DNA of 64,000 bases from Choanephora cucurbitarum. Taxonomy: Eukaryota; Mucoromycota; Mucoromycetes; Mucorales; Choanephoraceae. Made by a program: the position numbers and the translations under genes. The DNA lies in the NCBI GenBank assembly GCA_025331435.1, contig JAIWNI010000035.1, positions 62,001 to 126,000 of the forward strand, read 5' to 3'. The notes under the pieces were generated by a model. The model ran no database searches. It was not told where the DNA came from and was given only the letters and a program-made list of their open reading frames with translations. This document shows, piece after piece, positions 48,998 to 60,344 of this stretch (positions within the stretch are counted from its first letter, which is position 1; every line of letters starts with the position of its first letter).

Positions 48998-51275
48998 ATG
49001 GCCAAGCTGGATGTCAGCAGCCAGAAGACGCTTTTAAAAAGAGCTATTCTCGGCTTGATAGCTGTTGTAGCTTTCTCATCACGTTTATTCAGTATTGTTC
49101 GATATGAGTCCATTATTCACGAATTTGACCCTTGGTAACGCGCATAAGACATCATCAGTTAATGGGTTGACTCATGTCATCTTTCATAGGTTCAACTATC
49201 GTGCAACTCGTATGTTAGTTAAAGACGGCTTTTACGATTTCTGGAACTGGTTTGATGACCGCTCATGGTATCCCCTTGGACGCGTTGTGGGTGGCACCGT
49301 CTATCCAGGTCTAATGATTACAGCTGGTATCATTCACAATGTACTTCATTTCTTTCATTTCCCAGTAGATATCCGTAATATCTGTGTTCTCTTAGCACCC
49401 TTATTTTCAGGCTTGACTGCCTTTGCTACCTATCTTCTGACAACAGAACTCAAAGACAGTTCTGCAGGCCTTTTGGCTGCTGTCTTTATGGGTATTGCTC
49501 CTGGCTATATCTCACGTTCTGTAGCAGGCTCTTACGATAACGAAGCTATCGCCATTTTCTTGTTGATGTTCACTTTCTTCCTTTGGATCAAGGCACTCAA
49601 ATTAGGCTCCGCTCTTTGGGCCTCTGGTGCTGCCTTTTTCTATTTCTACATGGTAGCTGCCTGGGGTGGCTATGTGTTTATCATTAACATCATTCCTTTG
49701 CATGTGTTCACATTGATGCTGATGGGTCGCTTCTCTAACCGCGTTTATGTATCTTATTCCACATTCTATATCTTGGGTACATTGATGTCCATGCAAATCC
49801 CCTTTGTTGGTTTCCAACCTACTCGTACTTCCGAACACATGGCCGCCTTAGGTGTATTTGGTCTATGTCAAATAATGGGTTTCGTTGACTTGCTCCGTAG
49901 TCACCTTCAAGCTAAGCAGTTCCAAATCGTGCTGAAGGCTTTTGTAGGCACTACCTTTGTCTTGGGTCTTTCTGCTTTGGTTGGATTGACATTGAGTGGT
50001 TACATTGCTCCTTGGACAGGCCGTTTCTATTCTCTTTGGGACACCGGCTATGCCAAGATTCACATTCCTATCATTGCTTCAGTTTCTGAGCATCAACCTA
50101 CTGCCTGGCCTATGTTCTTCTTTGACTTGCAAATGTTGATCTTTGCCTTCCCTGTAGGTGTCTATCTCTGTTTCCAAAAACTTAGAGATGAGCATGTGTT
50201 TGTCATTGTCTATGCTATTTTTGCTTCTTACTTTGCTGGTGTCATGGTGCGTTTGATGCTCACATTAACACCTGTTGTTTGTATCTGTGGTGGTATAGCC
50301 ATTTCTACTTTGCTCGATACCTATCTTGATTTCAGCCATGTCCAGAAATCCAAGCCAAAGGAAGAAGAAAAGAAAAAGAAGACAACCAAGGAAAACAAGG
50401 ACAAGGTGTATGGCATCCTTGCTCCTGATGCTCGCATTGTTGTTATCGGTACATTTGTCTTCTTCCTCTTTATGTTCGTTTGGCATTGTACCTGGGTCAC
50501 ATCAAACGCCTATTCTTCACCTTCTGTTGTTCTTGCTTCCCGTAATGCTGATGGATCTCAACGTATCATTGATGATTTCAGAGAAGCCTACTATTGGTTG
50601 CGCAAGAATACAGATGAGGATGCCAAGATTATGTCTTGGTGGGATTATGGTTACCAAATCGCTGGTTTCTCTAACCGTACCACACTTGTCGATAACAACA
50701 CTTGGAACAACACACACATTGCTACAGTAGGTCGTGCTATGTCTACAAATGAAGCCGATGCCTATGAGATCATGAAGAAGCACGATGTGAACTATGTGCT
50801 TGTCATCTTTGGTGCCTTAATAGGTTATTCCGGTGACGATATCAACAAGTTCCTTTGGATGATTCGTATCGCTCAAGGTATCTGGCCTGACAAGATCAAA
50901 GAGCCCAATTACTTCACACCAGGAGGAGAATACCGTGTAGATGACCAGGCATCCACTGCTATGAAAGAATCTTTGATGTATAAGATGAGTTATTACCGCT
51001 TCAACGAAATGTTTGGTGGTCGTCAACCTTTTGACCGTGTTCGTAATCAAGCACTCCCTCTGAAAGGCCCTGAATTGTCAGTGCTTGAGGAAGCATTTAC
51101 TTCGGAGAATTGGATTGTTAGAATCTATAAGGTTAAGGATTATGATAATTTGGGTAGAGATCATCGTGAGGCTCAAGCTTTTGAAGCTGGTACAAAGAAA
51201 TTGAAGGCCAAGAAGAGTTCAAAGAGTAATGAGCGCAGAAGACGCGCCGCTGCTTCTTATGATGATTTGGACTAG
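48998..51275 (+). CDS. STT3: Oligosaccharyltransferase catalytic subunit STT3
   Basis: Multi-span ER membrane enzyme that moves the lipid-linked glycan onto Asn in N-x-S/T sites. Two exons (48998-49134, 49190-51275) sum to 2223 bases and 740 residues. The N-terminal '[18 protein letters not shown]' carries the first metal-binding Asp and spans the splice site. About a dozen hydrophobic spans follow, with the SVSE loop ('[19 protein letters not shown]'). The lumenal domain has '[11 protein letters not shown]' (WWDYG sequon-binding motif) and '[15 protein letters not shown]' (DK-type motif). A cytosolic loop is Lys-rich (about 50340-50405) and the C-terminus is basic. Conservation is high throughout. 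Confidence 0.97.
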
Positions 51276-51448
51276 AAGAAAAAAATTGAAAAGAAAAGAG
51301 AGAGAGAAAAAAACAATAAAAATACACATGTTTATATTCATTCTAGAGAAGAAACTTGTTGTTTTTTAAGGAACAATTCGAAAGTATAATGAAGTACACA
51401 AACACAAATTTAAATGGCATGGATTATACATTGCTGTGGCATCATAGT

Positions 51449-53493
51449 TTATTTCTTTGGAAAGTTGTAGATCTCAGTTCCTTCCACACCTTCTACTGAA
51501 AAGCCAAAGATTTGGCCATAGAACCACTGCTCCAATTCCATAGTACGCTTAATGTTTTCTGCACGACGGAAACCATGAGCTTCTCCTTCATACAATATAT
51601 AGGCTACAGGTACACCCTTTTCCTTCATGGCTTTCACCATGACCTCTGATTGAGAAGGAGGTACAATCTTGTCCTCAGAACCTTGGAAAAAGATGACAGG
51701 GCATTCAATCTCATCTGCCTTGAACAAAGGAGATCGCTCTTTGTAAATCTCTTCATCTTTGGGATATTCGCCAATCAAACGGTCAGGATATCTTGATTCA
51801 AACTTGTGTGTTTCCTTGGCCAATAAGGTGATGTCTGAAACACCATAGAGACAGCAACCTGCTTGGAAAACTTTACGGAAAGCAACAGAGGCAAGCGTAG
51901 TGAAACCGCCGGCACTTCCACCTACAATAGCCAACTTGTTACGATCAACCAAACCTTGATCAGCCAAATAAAGAGCAGCATTGCAACAGTCATCCACATC
52001 CACAATACCCCACTTGTATCTTAAGCGCTCACGGTATTCACGTCCATAGCCTGTGCTGCCACCATAGTTGACATCAGCAATGGCAAAGCCTCGACTTGTC
52101 CAATATTGAATTGCACGGCGAAAGCTGTTGCTGACAGAGCTGGTGGGACCACCGTGAGACATGACTCGAAGAGGAGGAAGGCCTTCGCTCTTGTAATTGG
52201 GATTTTTAGGAGCATAGTAATAACAATAAGCAGTCTTGTTGTCAGTCGTAGGAAAAGCAATTTCTTTGCCAACAGAGATGTAATCTTGTTCAAGACGCTT
52301 AGCAACTGACTTTTGATGAACGTAATAGACGGATTGTTTCTTGATGTCATACGAGATCACCTCAACAGGGTCTGTAGGAGAGGAGAAGTTACCAAGTACA
52401 TATTCGTTCTGATTTTGATCGAGATAGACGCAAAGGTATTCAAAGCTGGTATATTTGGTTTCCAAATCAGTCATGGTTTTCTTTTGAGTATCAATCACAG
52501 CCAACTTGTCTTTGTTGACCACAACAAGTTGATGAGGGTTTGATTTGGATGGAACAAAATCTGAGTTGTTAAAGGACCATGCAGGAGCAACAAACTCTTG
52601 TTCGAGTGGCTTCTCTAACAATAAATTGACGCTGTTGTTGGCATAAGAATACAGGTTCCAGAAACCTGAACGATCAGAGGCAAAGTAAAGTGTATTATCG
52701 ATGCCAAAGACAGGTTGCTAATAAAAGTTTGATAAGAAAAAGAAGGACGGTGAATACATGGTGGATCACTCTTTGCTACAGAAGGAATACTTACAGAAAT
52801 GCTTTCATCAAGTTTGTCACCAGCAATACAGACTGTGTTCTTTAAATCGAGTGTCTCGCTTTGATATTGTACATCGGCAACGTAGAGACGAGTATAATCC
52901 CAAGGCATGTTGGGATGACTCCAGCACACATAAGCCAATCGGCCATCTGTGCTGAGACGAGGAGAAGAGTAAAAGTCTTCGCCTTGAGCGATCACTGTTT
53001 GTTTACCAGAAGACAAATCAATCGAAACAAGCACATTTACTACATCTTTAGGTTCTTCTTTCTCAAAGTGTTGTTCACGTACACAGACCAAGAATTGGTT
53101 GCTTTGATCAATGAACATATCAGCATAACGGAAAAACTTATTTTCCTCTGTAAGAGGCTTAATTGTTTCGCCGCCGTTCGAGATCGTGTAGAGTCTTGAG
53201 TCATAATCGTTTGAGAAGACAACAAGATCGTTCAGCACCTTAAAAGCACCACCACCATATTCATGAACGCGAGTTCTACAACTGTATTCTTCAGGCAACA
53301 AAGGCTTAGGGGGTGTTGCATTGTCGTGGATATGTTGCTTGAAAATTTGACCGCGTCCTTTTTCGGCAGCAATAGATTCACACCAATAGACATAACCATT
53401 GTCAACCCAGTTATCTTTAGCAGGAGAACCTGCAGATAATGAGTCGGCTGTGATGGGTGAAGGCCAGGTACCGTAAGGTTTGTTTTCAACCAT
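51449..53493 (-). CDS. S9-family serine peptidase (prolyl oligopeptidase type)
   Basis: Alpha/beta-hydrolase peptidase, probably cytosolic as no signal peptide is seen; likely trims short or acylated peptides. Two exons (53493-52795, 52717-51449) sum to 1968 bases and 655 residues. The N-terminal half is the beta-propeller ('CRTRVHEYGGGAFKVLNDLV', 'YASDRSGFWNLY'-like segments across the junction). The catalytic half has the nucleophile in 'AIVGGSAGGFTTLASVAF', the Asp in 'FQGSEDKIVPPSQSEV' and the His in 'YILYEGEAHGFRR'. 'DVNYGGSTGYGREYRERL' is the oxyanion-side block. It fits the S9C/acyl-aminoacyl-peptidase-like group; exact substrate is unknown. It is convergent with STT3, 173 bases apart. 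Confidence 0.92.
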
Positions 53494-54262
53494 ATTGTGG
53501 GAAAAAGAATAGAAAGAAGAGCAAAAGTTACACTCAACACTTTCTGCACCCTTTTTTTTAAGGGGAAACAGCCAATCAGTTTCGTTTAAAAGATAAGTAA
53601 TCTATACACAAGTATCAACTGTCTTACATTGTTCTTCATTGTATACCTGAGCAAACATAAGAGTAATAAGATATCTAGATTAACCAAAGGTATTGATACA
53701 GAAAAAAAAAAGCGCCTCTTAATAAAGCAAATACATATGAACAAGGACATAGACTCTAAACCGAAATTATGTGCCTTGCTTTTACTCATGTTACTATGAA
53801 TGTATTTGTGCTAACCTCAGCTTTCTTCTTAGAAAGAGAGATTCATGAGCACTTTTTTGAATATCCAAACGAATGCAAAAAAAAAAGAATAGACGAAACT
53901 ATAGATGGGGCAAACAAGTAAAGACCAGTGTTGTATATTCTGAAAGGAGTACGTTGTTATCTGTCAATATGCTTCTTATAAAGTTCATCAACATCTTGGC
54001 CTACATTGTCATTATTTTCTTTTGGTTTGCTTCACAACCCAACACACCTGATCAGTCCGTTGTTGTTCTATAGTTTGAGTCATTAGGAAATCCAAAACCA
54101 ATCAAAAGGGAAAACACCCCACCTGCTTTTACTGCATAGACCTTTATTAATGATCCAGAGCCACCCTACGTTAGAAGGAGAGATGTAGTAAAATAAGCTC
54201 ACTCGATGCTCCCAATTGAGGAAACGAGTAAACAGATAGGCTTGATCTAATCTATCCCTGGT
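53494..54262. other. Intergenic, S9 peptidase promoter side
   Basis: No gene supported. A 35-codon hydrophobic frame (about 53971-54073, plus strand) could encode a single span but lacks other support. Confidence 0.4.
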
Positions 54263-54945
54263 TTGAATGGATTCAGGGAAACTAATCACAACATAGATGA
54301 AACCTTCAGAAGCACCTGGAATTTGATACAGCTGCCAACAAAAGTCTTTTATCCCTCAGGTGTTGAGATCACAGGCAATATGAGAAATCGGCTTGACTCA
54401 GAATCTAAAGGCTTAAAGCTGCGAGAAACAATGAAGAGCAACACATTCAGCAAGAGGACTCAGAGGTCAGATTGGCTCATTTCTAAACAATTGTTTGAGA
54501 AGCTTTCAGCTAGTGTGGTGAGAATATGAATTGCCCTCCCCCCTCAATACCTGTTTGACAGCAGCACTACAACTTTCATCTTGCTACTTTATCCATGATG
54601 AAATGTCATAGTTGACCATGACAGACGTAACAAGCACATCAATGAATGGCTTATGAAGTGTATTAGGTTTGCACACAGTCAAGATGATGTTATCAATATA
54701 GGAAGCTAATGCATCACCAGCTACATTGCTTCCAAGTAGATTTCGAATAAAACCATACATCTCATGTCATGAACTTTCATGGTCTTGTTTCTCATTGAAA
54801 AAATGCTCTTCTCTGATAGTGTTTGTGTAGAGGGATAAGAAGAGTCTTTCGTGTTGGCCCTGTAAAGTAAGTCAGCTAAATTATGCAAACTCCAAAGAAG
54901 GGTAAGATGTCTGATCGAATTTGCACATGTTATATAACTCATCAT
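54263..54945. pseudogene. Coding-like remnants, unidentified
   Basis: On the plus strand 54263-54529 reads 'WNLIQLPTKVFYPSGVEITG' and 'RNRLDSESKGLKLRETMKSN'. On the minus strand about 54945-54610 reads 'LLWSLHNLADLLYRANTKD' and, after a stop, 'ASYIDNIILTVCKPNTLHK'. Both have protein-like composition, but neither has a start, splice framework or a family I know. Likely a dead gene or transposon piece. Confidence 0.25.
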
Positions 54946-56381
54946 ACGTCCTCTTTTTTTTCTTAATTGAATTCATTTGATTTCTGCCAAGGCCTTGATT
55001 AAGTATTGAACAGGCAAACAAAACCAGTAGGTCTTATTCTTATTTGTGAGGAAAGGGGAGAAGGCAGGATACTAAAAGGTGAATACCTTAAAGAGTAAGG
55101 TTTGGAAGTCAGCATCGATGTGGTACACTCATGCATGCATACACTGATTATAAGGAAAGCCTGTGCTACCAACTAAAAGAGGCTGCTGGTTCTATGTTGA
55201 CTTGTTCTTTCATAATCATCAAGAAAGTCGTACGAGCAGATCACAAATGATTTGATAACACGTTATGGATACTTTATAGTTGTCTGTGCTTATAACTAAG
55301 ATGTCTTGAATTCATCAGTGACAACCTGTTTCAGCCACCTTTTTCAAGTACTGATAGAAACAACCGATCAGTTCAACATCAGACTGCTGCATAGCTACTC
55401 AAGCTAGTTTTTTTTTTCTTTCGCCTAAATATTTTTCAATGTATGAAAATGCTTTTTAATAAACAGCAGTATATATGGCAGTAAATGACCATATCCAGCA
55501 AGTTCACAGCACAAAAAAACCATTGTTATATTATCTGCAATAAGATACTACGTATTGACAGAAGAAGCTACAGTACTTAGAGAGATAGGTTGTCACTTGA
55601 AACTCTGATAATAAAAAATCAGAAAACAGGTCCCTCTATCTCTATGACCGAACATGGTGCCTGAAGAAACTCTAAGGTTAGATATGATTCCAATAGAGCC
55701 AGTCTTATAGATATACTCTGATACGCTTTGAACGAAAACACTATATTGATACAGATGTTTAGGATGTCTTTTTCTTTTCTCTCGTTGGCTACTTTATGCT
55801 TTGCTTCTTCTAATGTCAAATTAATATCTGTTCAAGTCTCAATTCCTTTTCTTTTTATGACTGAATATGTCCAATTGATCTTTAAACAACTCAAAATAAG
55901 CTGCAACTAAATTGACTTTTATACTTTACCTATTTGAATACCATACTGTTTTTCAAAATGATCTACGTCAATCGTATTGCTATGAAGACGATAGTTTCGT
56001 TTTTTTTTTGAGAGTAAGCCAATAGATTGCTTTATAATATTAAAGTGTCTTGCTGAGATATGTTTAGGCGATTTTTTTTAATACATGTTTCTGCGATTTT
56101 AATTGTGTAGTCTCAAATTAGTTGAAATTCAAGCAAACAAGACACTTAACATTAAGATTTATGAACAAGTTAGCTTATTTAACTCTATGTCCAACCATAA
56201 ATTAAGCTTATTGCTACTCTAAATATTCAACGATATCTATACACTATAGTCCCCTAATGCACACTGAGAGAGAGAGAGGGGGGGGGGTAACCCCCATCTG
56301 TTTTTTTGTTGTTGTTGTATGCATTGTTGATACGTTATCTGTACATTGAGTTTCTTTCTTTCCTCTTTCTTATTTTCAACC
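54946..56381. other. Intergenic, no gene recognised
   Basis: A/T-rich. Near its right end is a purine tract turning into a G run (56266-56289) followed by CCCCC. T/C-rich leader sequence (56350-56375) precedes the next gene. Confidence 0.4.
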
Positions 56382-57397
56382 ATGAAAGAGACAAATAACC
56401 AAGATAATAGCACCAGTAAATACAGACACATCAGATAGAGTTCTGTAATGGCCAAAAAAAAAGGCCTTTTCTGTTTTTAGTAACTCATTTGTATTGACTT
56501 AGTTACCAATTGCCACTCTATTGATTCATATGTTACTGATACAGAAGCCAATAGTGATCTAAACTGTCAATATCTAGAAGAGCCATGTTCATGTTGTAAT
56601 TCAACTATATCATCAGGCAAAACACTTTCCAACAGTAGCTTCACGAATACAGACAATAGTGAAAGTATCAGTAGCCATGGTAGCAATAAAAAGACACCCT
56701 TCAGTCTAAAAGAACCAACACTACCCATCTATCGTCTACCACAACAGGACAGTCTAAGGACAATCAAGACCACCCGACAGAAAGAAAAAGGCTGCGGAAG
56801 ACATGCTCGGCTATGTGTTGTCTTGACTTTTTGTGTATTTGTGCTGGGTGCTATTGCTGCTTTTGTCTGTATGCCTCGTACACCATTGGTATCTATGGCA
56901 GGCACAGCAGAGAGTCTAAGTGGAGCACCCGAATGGACTTCTGCGCCATCCATGCGAGCCACCTGGCGAATCAATGTGACTCTAGACAACCGCCCTAATT
57001 GGGTGCCTACTCATCTGACCAAATTAGACTTTGAGATGGTGGATAGTTTGACACTTGTCAACTTTGCCTGGGCCACAACAGGGCCTATTGTGCTATCTCC
57101 TGGCACTATCACGCCAATCAGCCTGGTGATTCACGTGAACTATCAAACTGCGGATGTCACAAATCCCACTTTTCAAAATTTGTACAATGCATGTGGACCT
57201 CTGAGTGAAACGAAAAAAGAAAAACCGTCATTAAATGTGTTACTCAAGGTAAGTGAAAAAAAAAATAACGTTATCATGACCAATAAGAAGCCTTGACTGA
57301 CATGCTTCTTTAGGTATCCTTCCATATCTTTGGCATTCTCTGGACGCCACTTGTCACAGCTACTCCCTATAATGGAGGCGTCTTATGCCCTAGTTAA
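56382..57397 (+). CDS. Single-pass membrane protein with LEA2-like outer domain
   Basis: Three exons (56382-56415, 56545-57248, 57314-57397) sum to 822 bases and 273 residues with matching phases. The first exon, MKETNNQDNST plus one base, joins at 'AANSDLNCQYLEEPC'-type sequence after a TACTGATACAG branch/acceptor. The N-terminal half is a Ser/Thr-rich cytosolic region with a Cys cluster (EEPCSCCNS). One membrane span 'LCVVLTFCVFVLGAIAAFVC' follows a basic stretch. The outer part ('WRINVTLDNRPNWVPTHLTK', 'SLVIHVNYQTADVTNPTF') resembles the beta-sandwich LEA2/NDR1-like proteins that fungi carry with this topology. No function is known. It ends 'PYNGGVLCPS'. Confidence 0.72.
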
Positions 57398-57760
57398 CCC
57401 ATTTATAGGTTGTAATAAACTCAGCTGTCATTTTTTTTTAAAAATGAACTGGGTTATTTACGCAATATGCTCTAATAAAAATGTCATCCTAATCTACATT
57501 GACTATGTTTCAATTGTCAAATTAAAGGGCTATTCAGCCAGAAACAATCTTTTTTTTTATTTTTATTTTCATTAGATCAACTAAATAGAAAGAAAAAAAT
57601 ACGGTAAAATGGATTTGATGTACAGAAGTGTTATAAATAAATAAATAAATGACTCTTTTTTTTTTAGTATGAGGAGACAAGAAAAGAAGGAGAGGGAAGA
57701 TTTTGGTTTAAAAAAAAAAAGGGGGAAGAAAATAAAATGCTATGAAAATGATTTTTTTTT
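57398..57760. other. Convergent 3' spacer
   Basis: No gene. Contains an (AAAT)n run at about 57640-57650 and long A and T homopolymers; 3' ends of both flanking genes fall here. Confidence 0.5.
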
Positions 57761-58174
57761 TTATATTTTTGAAGTACACACTAGAAAGCCGTTACCATGA
57801 CGAATATGGTAAAAAGCATGCAGATGAATATTAGTGTTATTCGCATATTGTTTGTTGTTGTTATGGTGATTATTCTCATAATTGCTTTGCGCTGAATTGC
57901 TTTGCACTGAATTGCTTTGCGCTGAATTGCCTTGAGAATGGCTTTGAGAATGGCTATCTTCTGGGTTATCCTCTTGTTCATCTTTGTCAAGTTCATCAAT
58001 ACAACTATCAAACCAATGTTGTTCAAGATTCATAACAGGTGGAGGTGAAGGATCTCGTAGTAAATTGGCAATCAAGACATATTTTCGAATAGGCAGATCA
58101 ATACGTGCTTGATCATACTCTGCTAATTTCGAATAACTTATAGAGTGAATATCGTTTATCAAATTATCTGACAT
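57761..58174 (-). CDS. Small protein with SERTA-like motif
   Basis: Uninterrupted 137-codon gene starting 'MSDNLINDIHSISYSKLAEY'. The block SYSKLAEYDQARIDL then 'PIRKYVLIANLLRDP' resembles the SERTA motif of animal cell-cycle and transcription regulators (pattern: K-L-x5-8-L-R-x2-VLI-x-N-x-LR). A second block 'WFDSCIDELDKDEQED' follows after a Pro patch. The C-terminal third is low complexity, Ser/Gln/Asn then His/Asn, made by tandem DNA repeats. The resemblance is by eye; this could be a fungus-specific family. Start codon lies after stops in the leader. Confidence 0.6.
   Translation of the reverse strand: MSDNLINDIHSISYSKLAEYDQARIDLPIRKYVLIANLLRDPSPPPVMNLEQHWFDSCIDELDKDEQEDNPEDSHSQSHSQGNSAQSNSVQSNSAQSNYENNHHNNNKQYANNTNIHLHAFYHIRHGNGFLVCTSKI
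57880..57957 (-). repeat. In-frame tandem repeats in the SERTA-like gene
   Basis: Three 15-base units (AATTGCTTTGCGCTG with one variant base in the middle copy) run from 57880 to 57924 and encode repeated Gln-Ser-Asn-Ser-Ala/Val. They are followed by a diverged unit and two 12-base units (GAGAATGGCTTT/GAGAATGGCTAT) near 57934-57957. Lengths are multiples of three, so copy changes keep frame. Confidence 0.85.
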
Positions 58175-58727
58175 GATGAGAAAAAAGAGAAAAGGAAAGA
58201 AAAAAAAAGTGAGAAGAGAGAGAGGAAAAAGTTAAACCAATTTTATATTAATTAACTGTGTAGCTTCCTAAAAAAGACCATCTCTTGTTCTATCGACTGT
58301 GCCCTCTTTATGCATGCATCCGTACTGCGGCCTAATAATATGCTCAGAAAATGACTACAAATCTGTCATTTTATGACAATCATGAGTTCGGGATTTTCTT
58401 ATCAAATCAGAAATATAACTTTCCGATGAGCGCATGATTTATGCTTTGTAGCAAACAACTGTGCCATCGATTCTCTCTCTTTTCACTCCTTTTCTTTTTT
58501 TAGCCCTATCTCTCTCTTACTTTCTTTCTTTTTCTCCCTCATGTTAGTAGCATGATGTCTCTATAAGGAAAATGAAAATGAAATTTCCAAAAAAAAAGCA
58601 TAAATTTATGTTTCCTCTTTTAGACAGTGACTTCTTCTGTGACAGCGCCTTTATTTTTTTTTATTTGATCTATTTTTTTTTTTTACTCACTTTTGACATT
58701 TCCATTTTGATACTTACTCTATAGAAT
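58175..58727. promoter_or_regulatory. Divergent promoter between SERTA-like gene and NOP53
   Basis: No gene. Head-to-head space with several T/C tracts (about 58485-58535 and 58650-58685) just upstream of NOP53. Confidence 0.45.
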
Positions 58728-60227
58728 ATGGCCACCATTCAAAAGAAAAAGACACAACCTAGTCGTAAGGGAAAGAAGGCATGGCGTAAGAATGTCGACA
58801 TTACAGACGTAGAAGAAGCTCAAGAAGAACTTCGTGCTGTTGAAAGAGTAGTGTAAGTGATCCCCCTTTTTTTTTCTCGGGCTTTACTTATCCATATACT
58901 ATAGTGGTCATACTGAAACCATGAAAAATGAAGAACTCTTTACAATTGATGTGACTGGTGATGCCACAAGTAAAATGATCCTATATATTCTATATAAGCC
59001 ATGTCAACTCAACTTTTTCTTGTTTTTAGCAAAACGTCAACTTGCTAAAGATAAACCTCTTCGAGTGGATGAAATCTTGTCTCAGCGATCTGCCGTACCT
59101 GCTGTTCAATCAAAAAATCCTTTTAAAAAACCCGAGTTGACAGACAAAATTGCTTCTAAGCATGAATACAAAACACTCAAGCGTAAAATCGAGAATAATG
59201 CACCTCTTGCACCCAAAAAGAAGAATAAGAAGGCCGATCAAAAGAGTTATGATTTATGGGATGGTAATTGATCTTTTGTTTTTCTTGAGCAATTTTTTTT
59301 TCTTATTCGCTTTCATAGAACCCATGGCAGAAGCTCCTGCTAGCGACTTTTTACCTATCGAAACAAAGACAAAAGCACCCAAGACATTGAACGAAAAGCC
59401 CACTGCCATCAACCATGTTGCTGCTGTTGAAGCACCTCAAGGTGGTCATTCTTACAACCCTTCAGTAGAAGAACATCAAAAACTACTTGCTCAAGCTGTT
59501 GAGATTGAAGAACGCAAAGCCGAAACATTAAGACAACTTCAAGAACAACTCTCTTATCGTGAAGAACTAAAGTTGTTAGCTGACGAATTGGCTTCATCAG
59601 AAATCACAAAAGATGGTAAAATAGTCATGACTGGTGAAGAAATAGAAGAGGAAGAGGGTACTGAGCAAGACATAAAGAAAAAGAAGAAGAAGAATGCAGG
59701 CGAAAGAAAGACTCGTCAACAACGACACAAAGAACATCGTCTGGCTACAGCTGAATTAGAAAAGAAGCAAAAACTACAAGAACGTCTGATTCGTCAACAA
59801 ATTGATAAACTTCGTCAGATTGAGTCTGAATTAGCTGAGCGTGTGGAACAGTTGGACACATTAGCCGAAAAGAGAGGTGAACGTAGAACAGAAGAAGCAA
59901 AGAAGGGCATGAAGAAGCTCGGTAAATACACTGTGCCTGAATTACCTGTTGATGTTCAACTGACAGATGAACTTTGCGAAACACTTCGTCAGTTAAAGGT
60001 AATTCAAAGGAAAAATATGAGAAAAAAAAAATTAATTTAAACATTTTTAGCCTGAAGGAAACATGTTTCGTGATAGATTCAATAGTATTCAAAAACGTAA
60101 TATTATTGAACCTAGAGTGCCAGTCATGCCAAGCAGAAAATACAAGCTTAAAGAATATGAAAGAAGAGCTTATAAGAACTTTGATCAAATGGAAGCCATT
60201 AAAAAGAAGAAAAGAGCAGAGAAATAG
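58728..60227 (+). CDS. NOP53: Ribosome biogenesis protein NOP53
   Basis: Nucleolar factor for late 60S maturation that recruits the exosome helicase Mtr4 to 7S pre-rRNA. Five exons; start ATG 58728 ('MATIQKKKTQPSRKGKKAWR'). Introns begin near 58855, 58969, 59264 and 59998. Family landmarks: the N-terminal 'RKGKKAWRKNVDITDVEEA', 'ELFTIDVTGD', 'SYDLWDEP', 'HSYNPSVEEHQKLLAQAVE', a long Glu/Lys/Arg coiled region ('ERKTRQQRHKEHRLATAELE'), and the end 'PEGNMFRDRFNSIQKRNII' with 'EPRVPVMPSRKYKLKEYERR'. The Leu/Phe-x-P arch-interaction site could not be fixed with certainty. It is convergent with the PP1 subunit gene (118 bases apart). Confidence 0.93.
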
Positions 60228-60344
60228 GTTGCATAATAATAAAATCAAGATATATACATTCTTTTTTTTTTTCCTTTTTCTTTGAAAATGCAAACAAAAT
60301 GATACAAATCTTCTCTAAGTTTCCGACTATCTTTTTTTTTTTTT

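Noticed and set aside
56266..56296. GA tract, G run and CCCCC as a structured regulatory element
   Set aside because: Could form a G/C hairpin, but it is a simple-sequence tract about 90 bases before a start codon with no further support.
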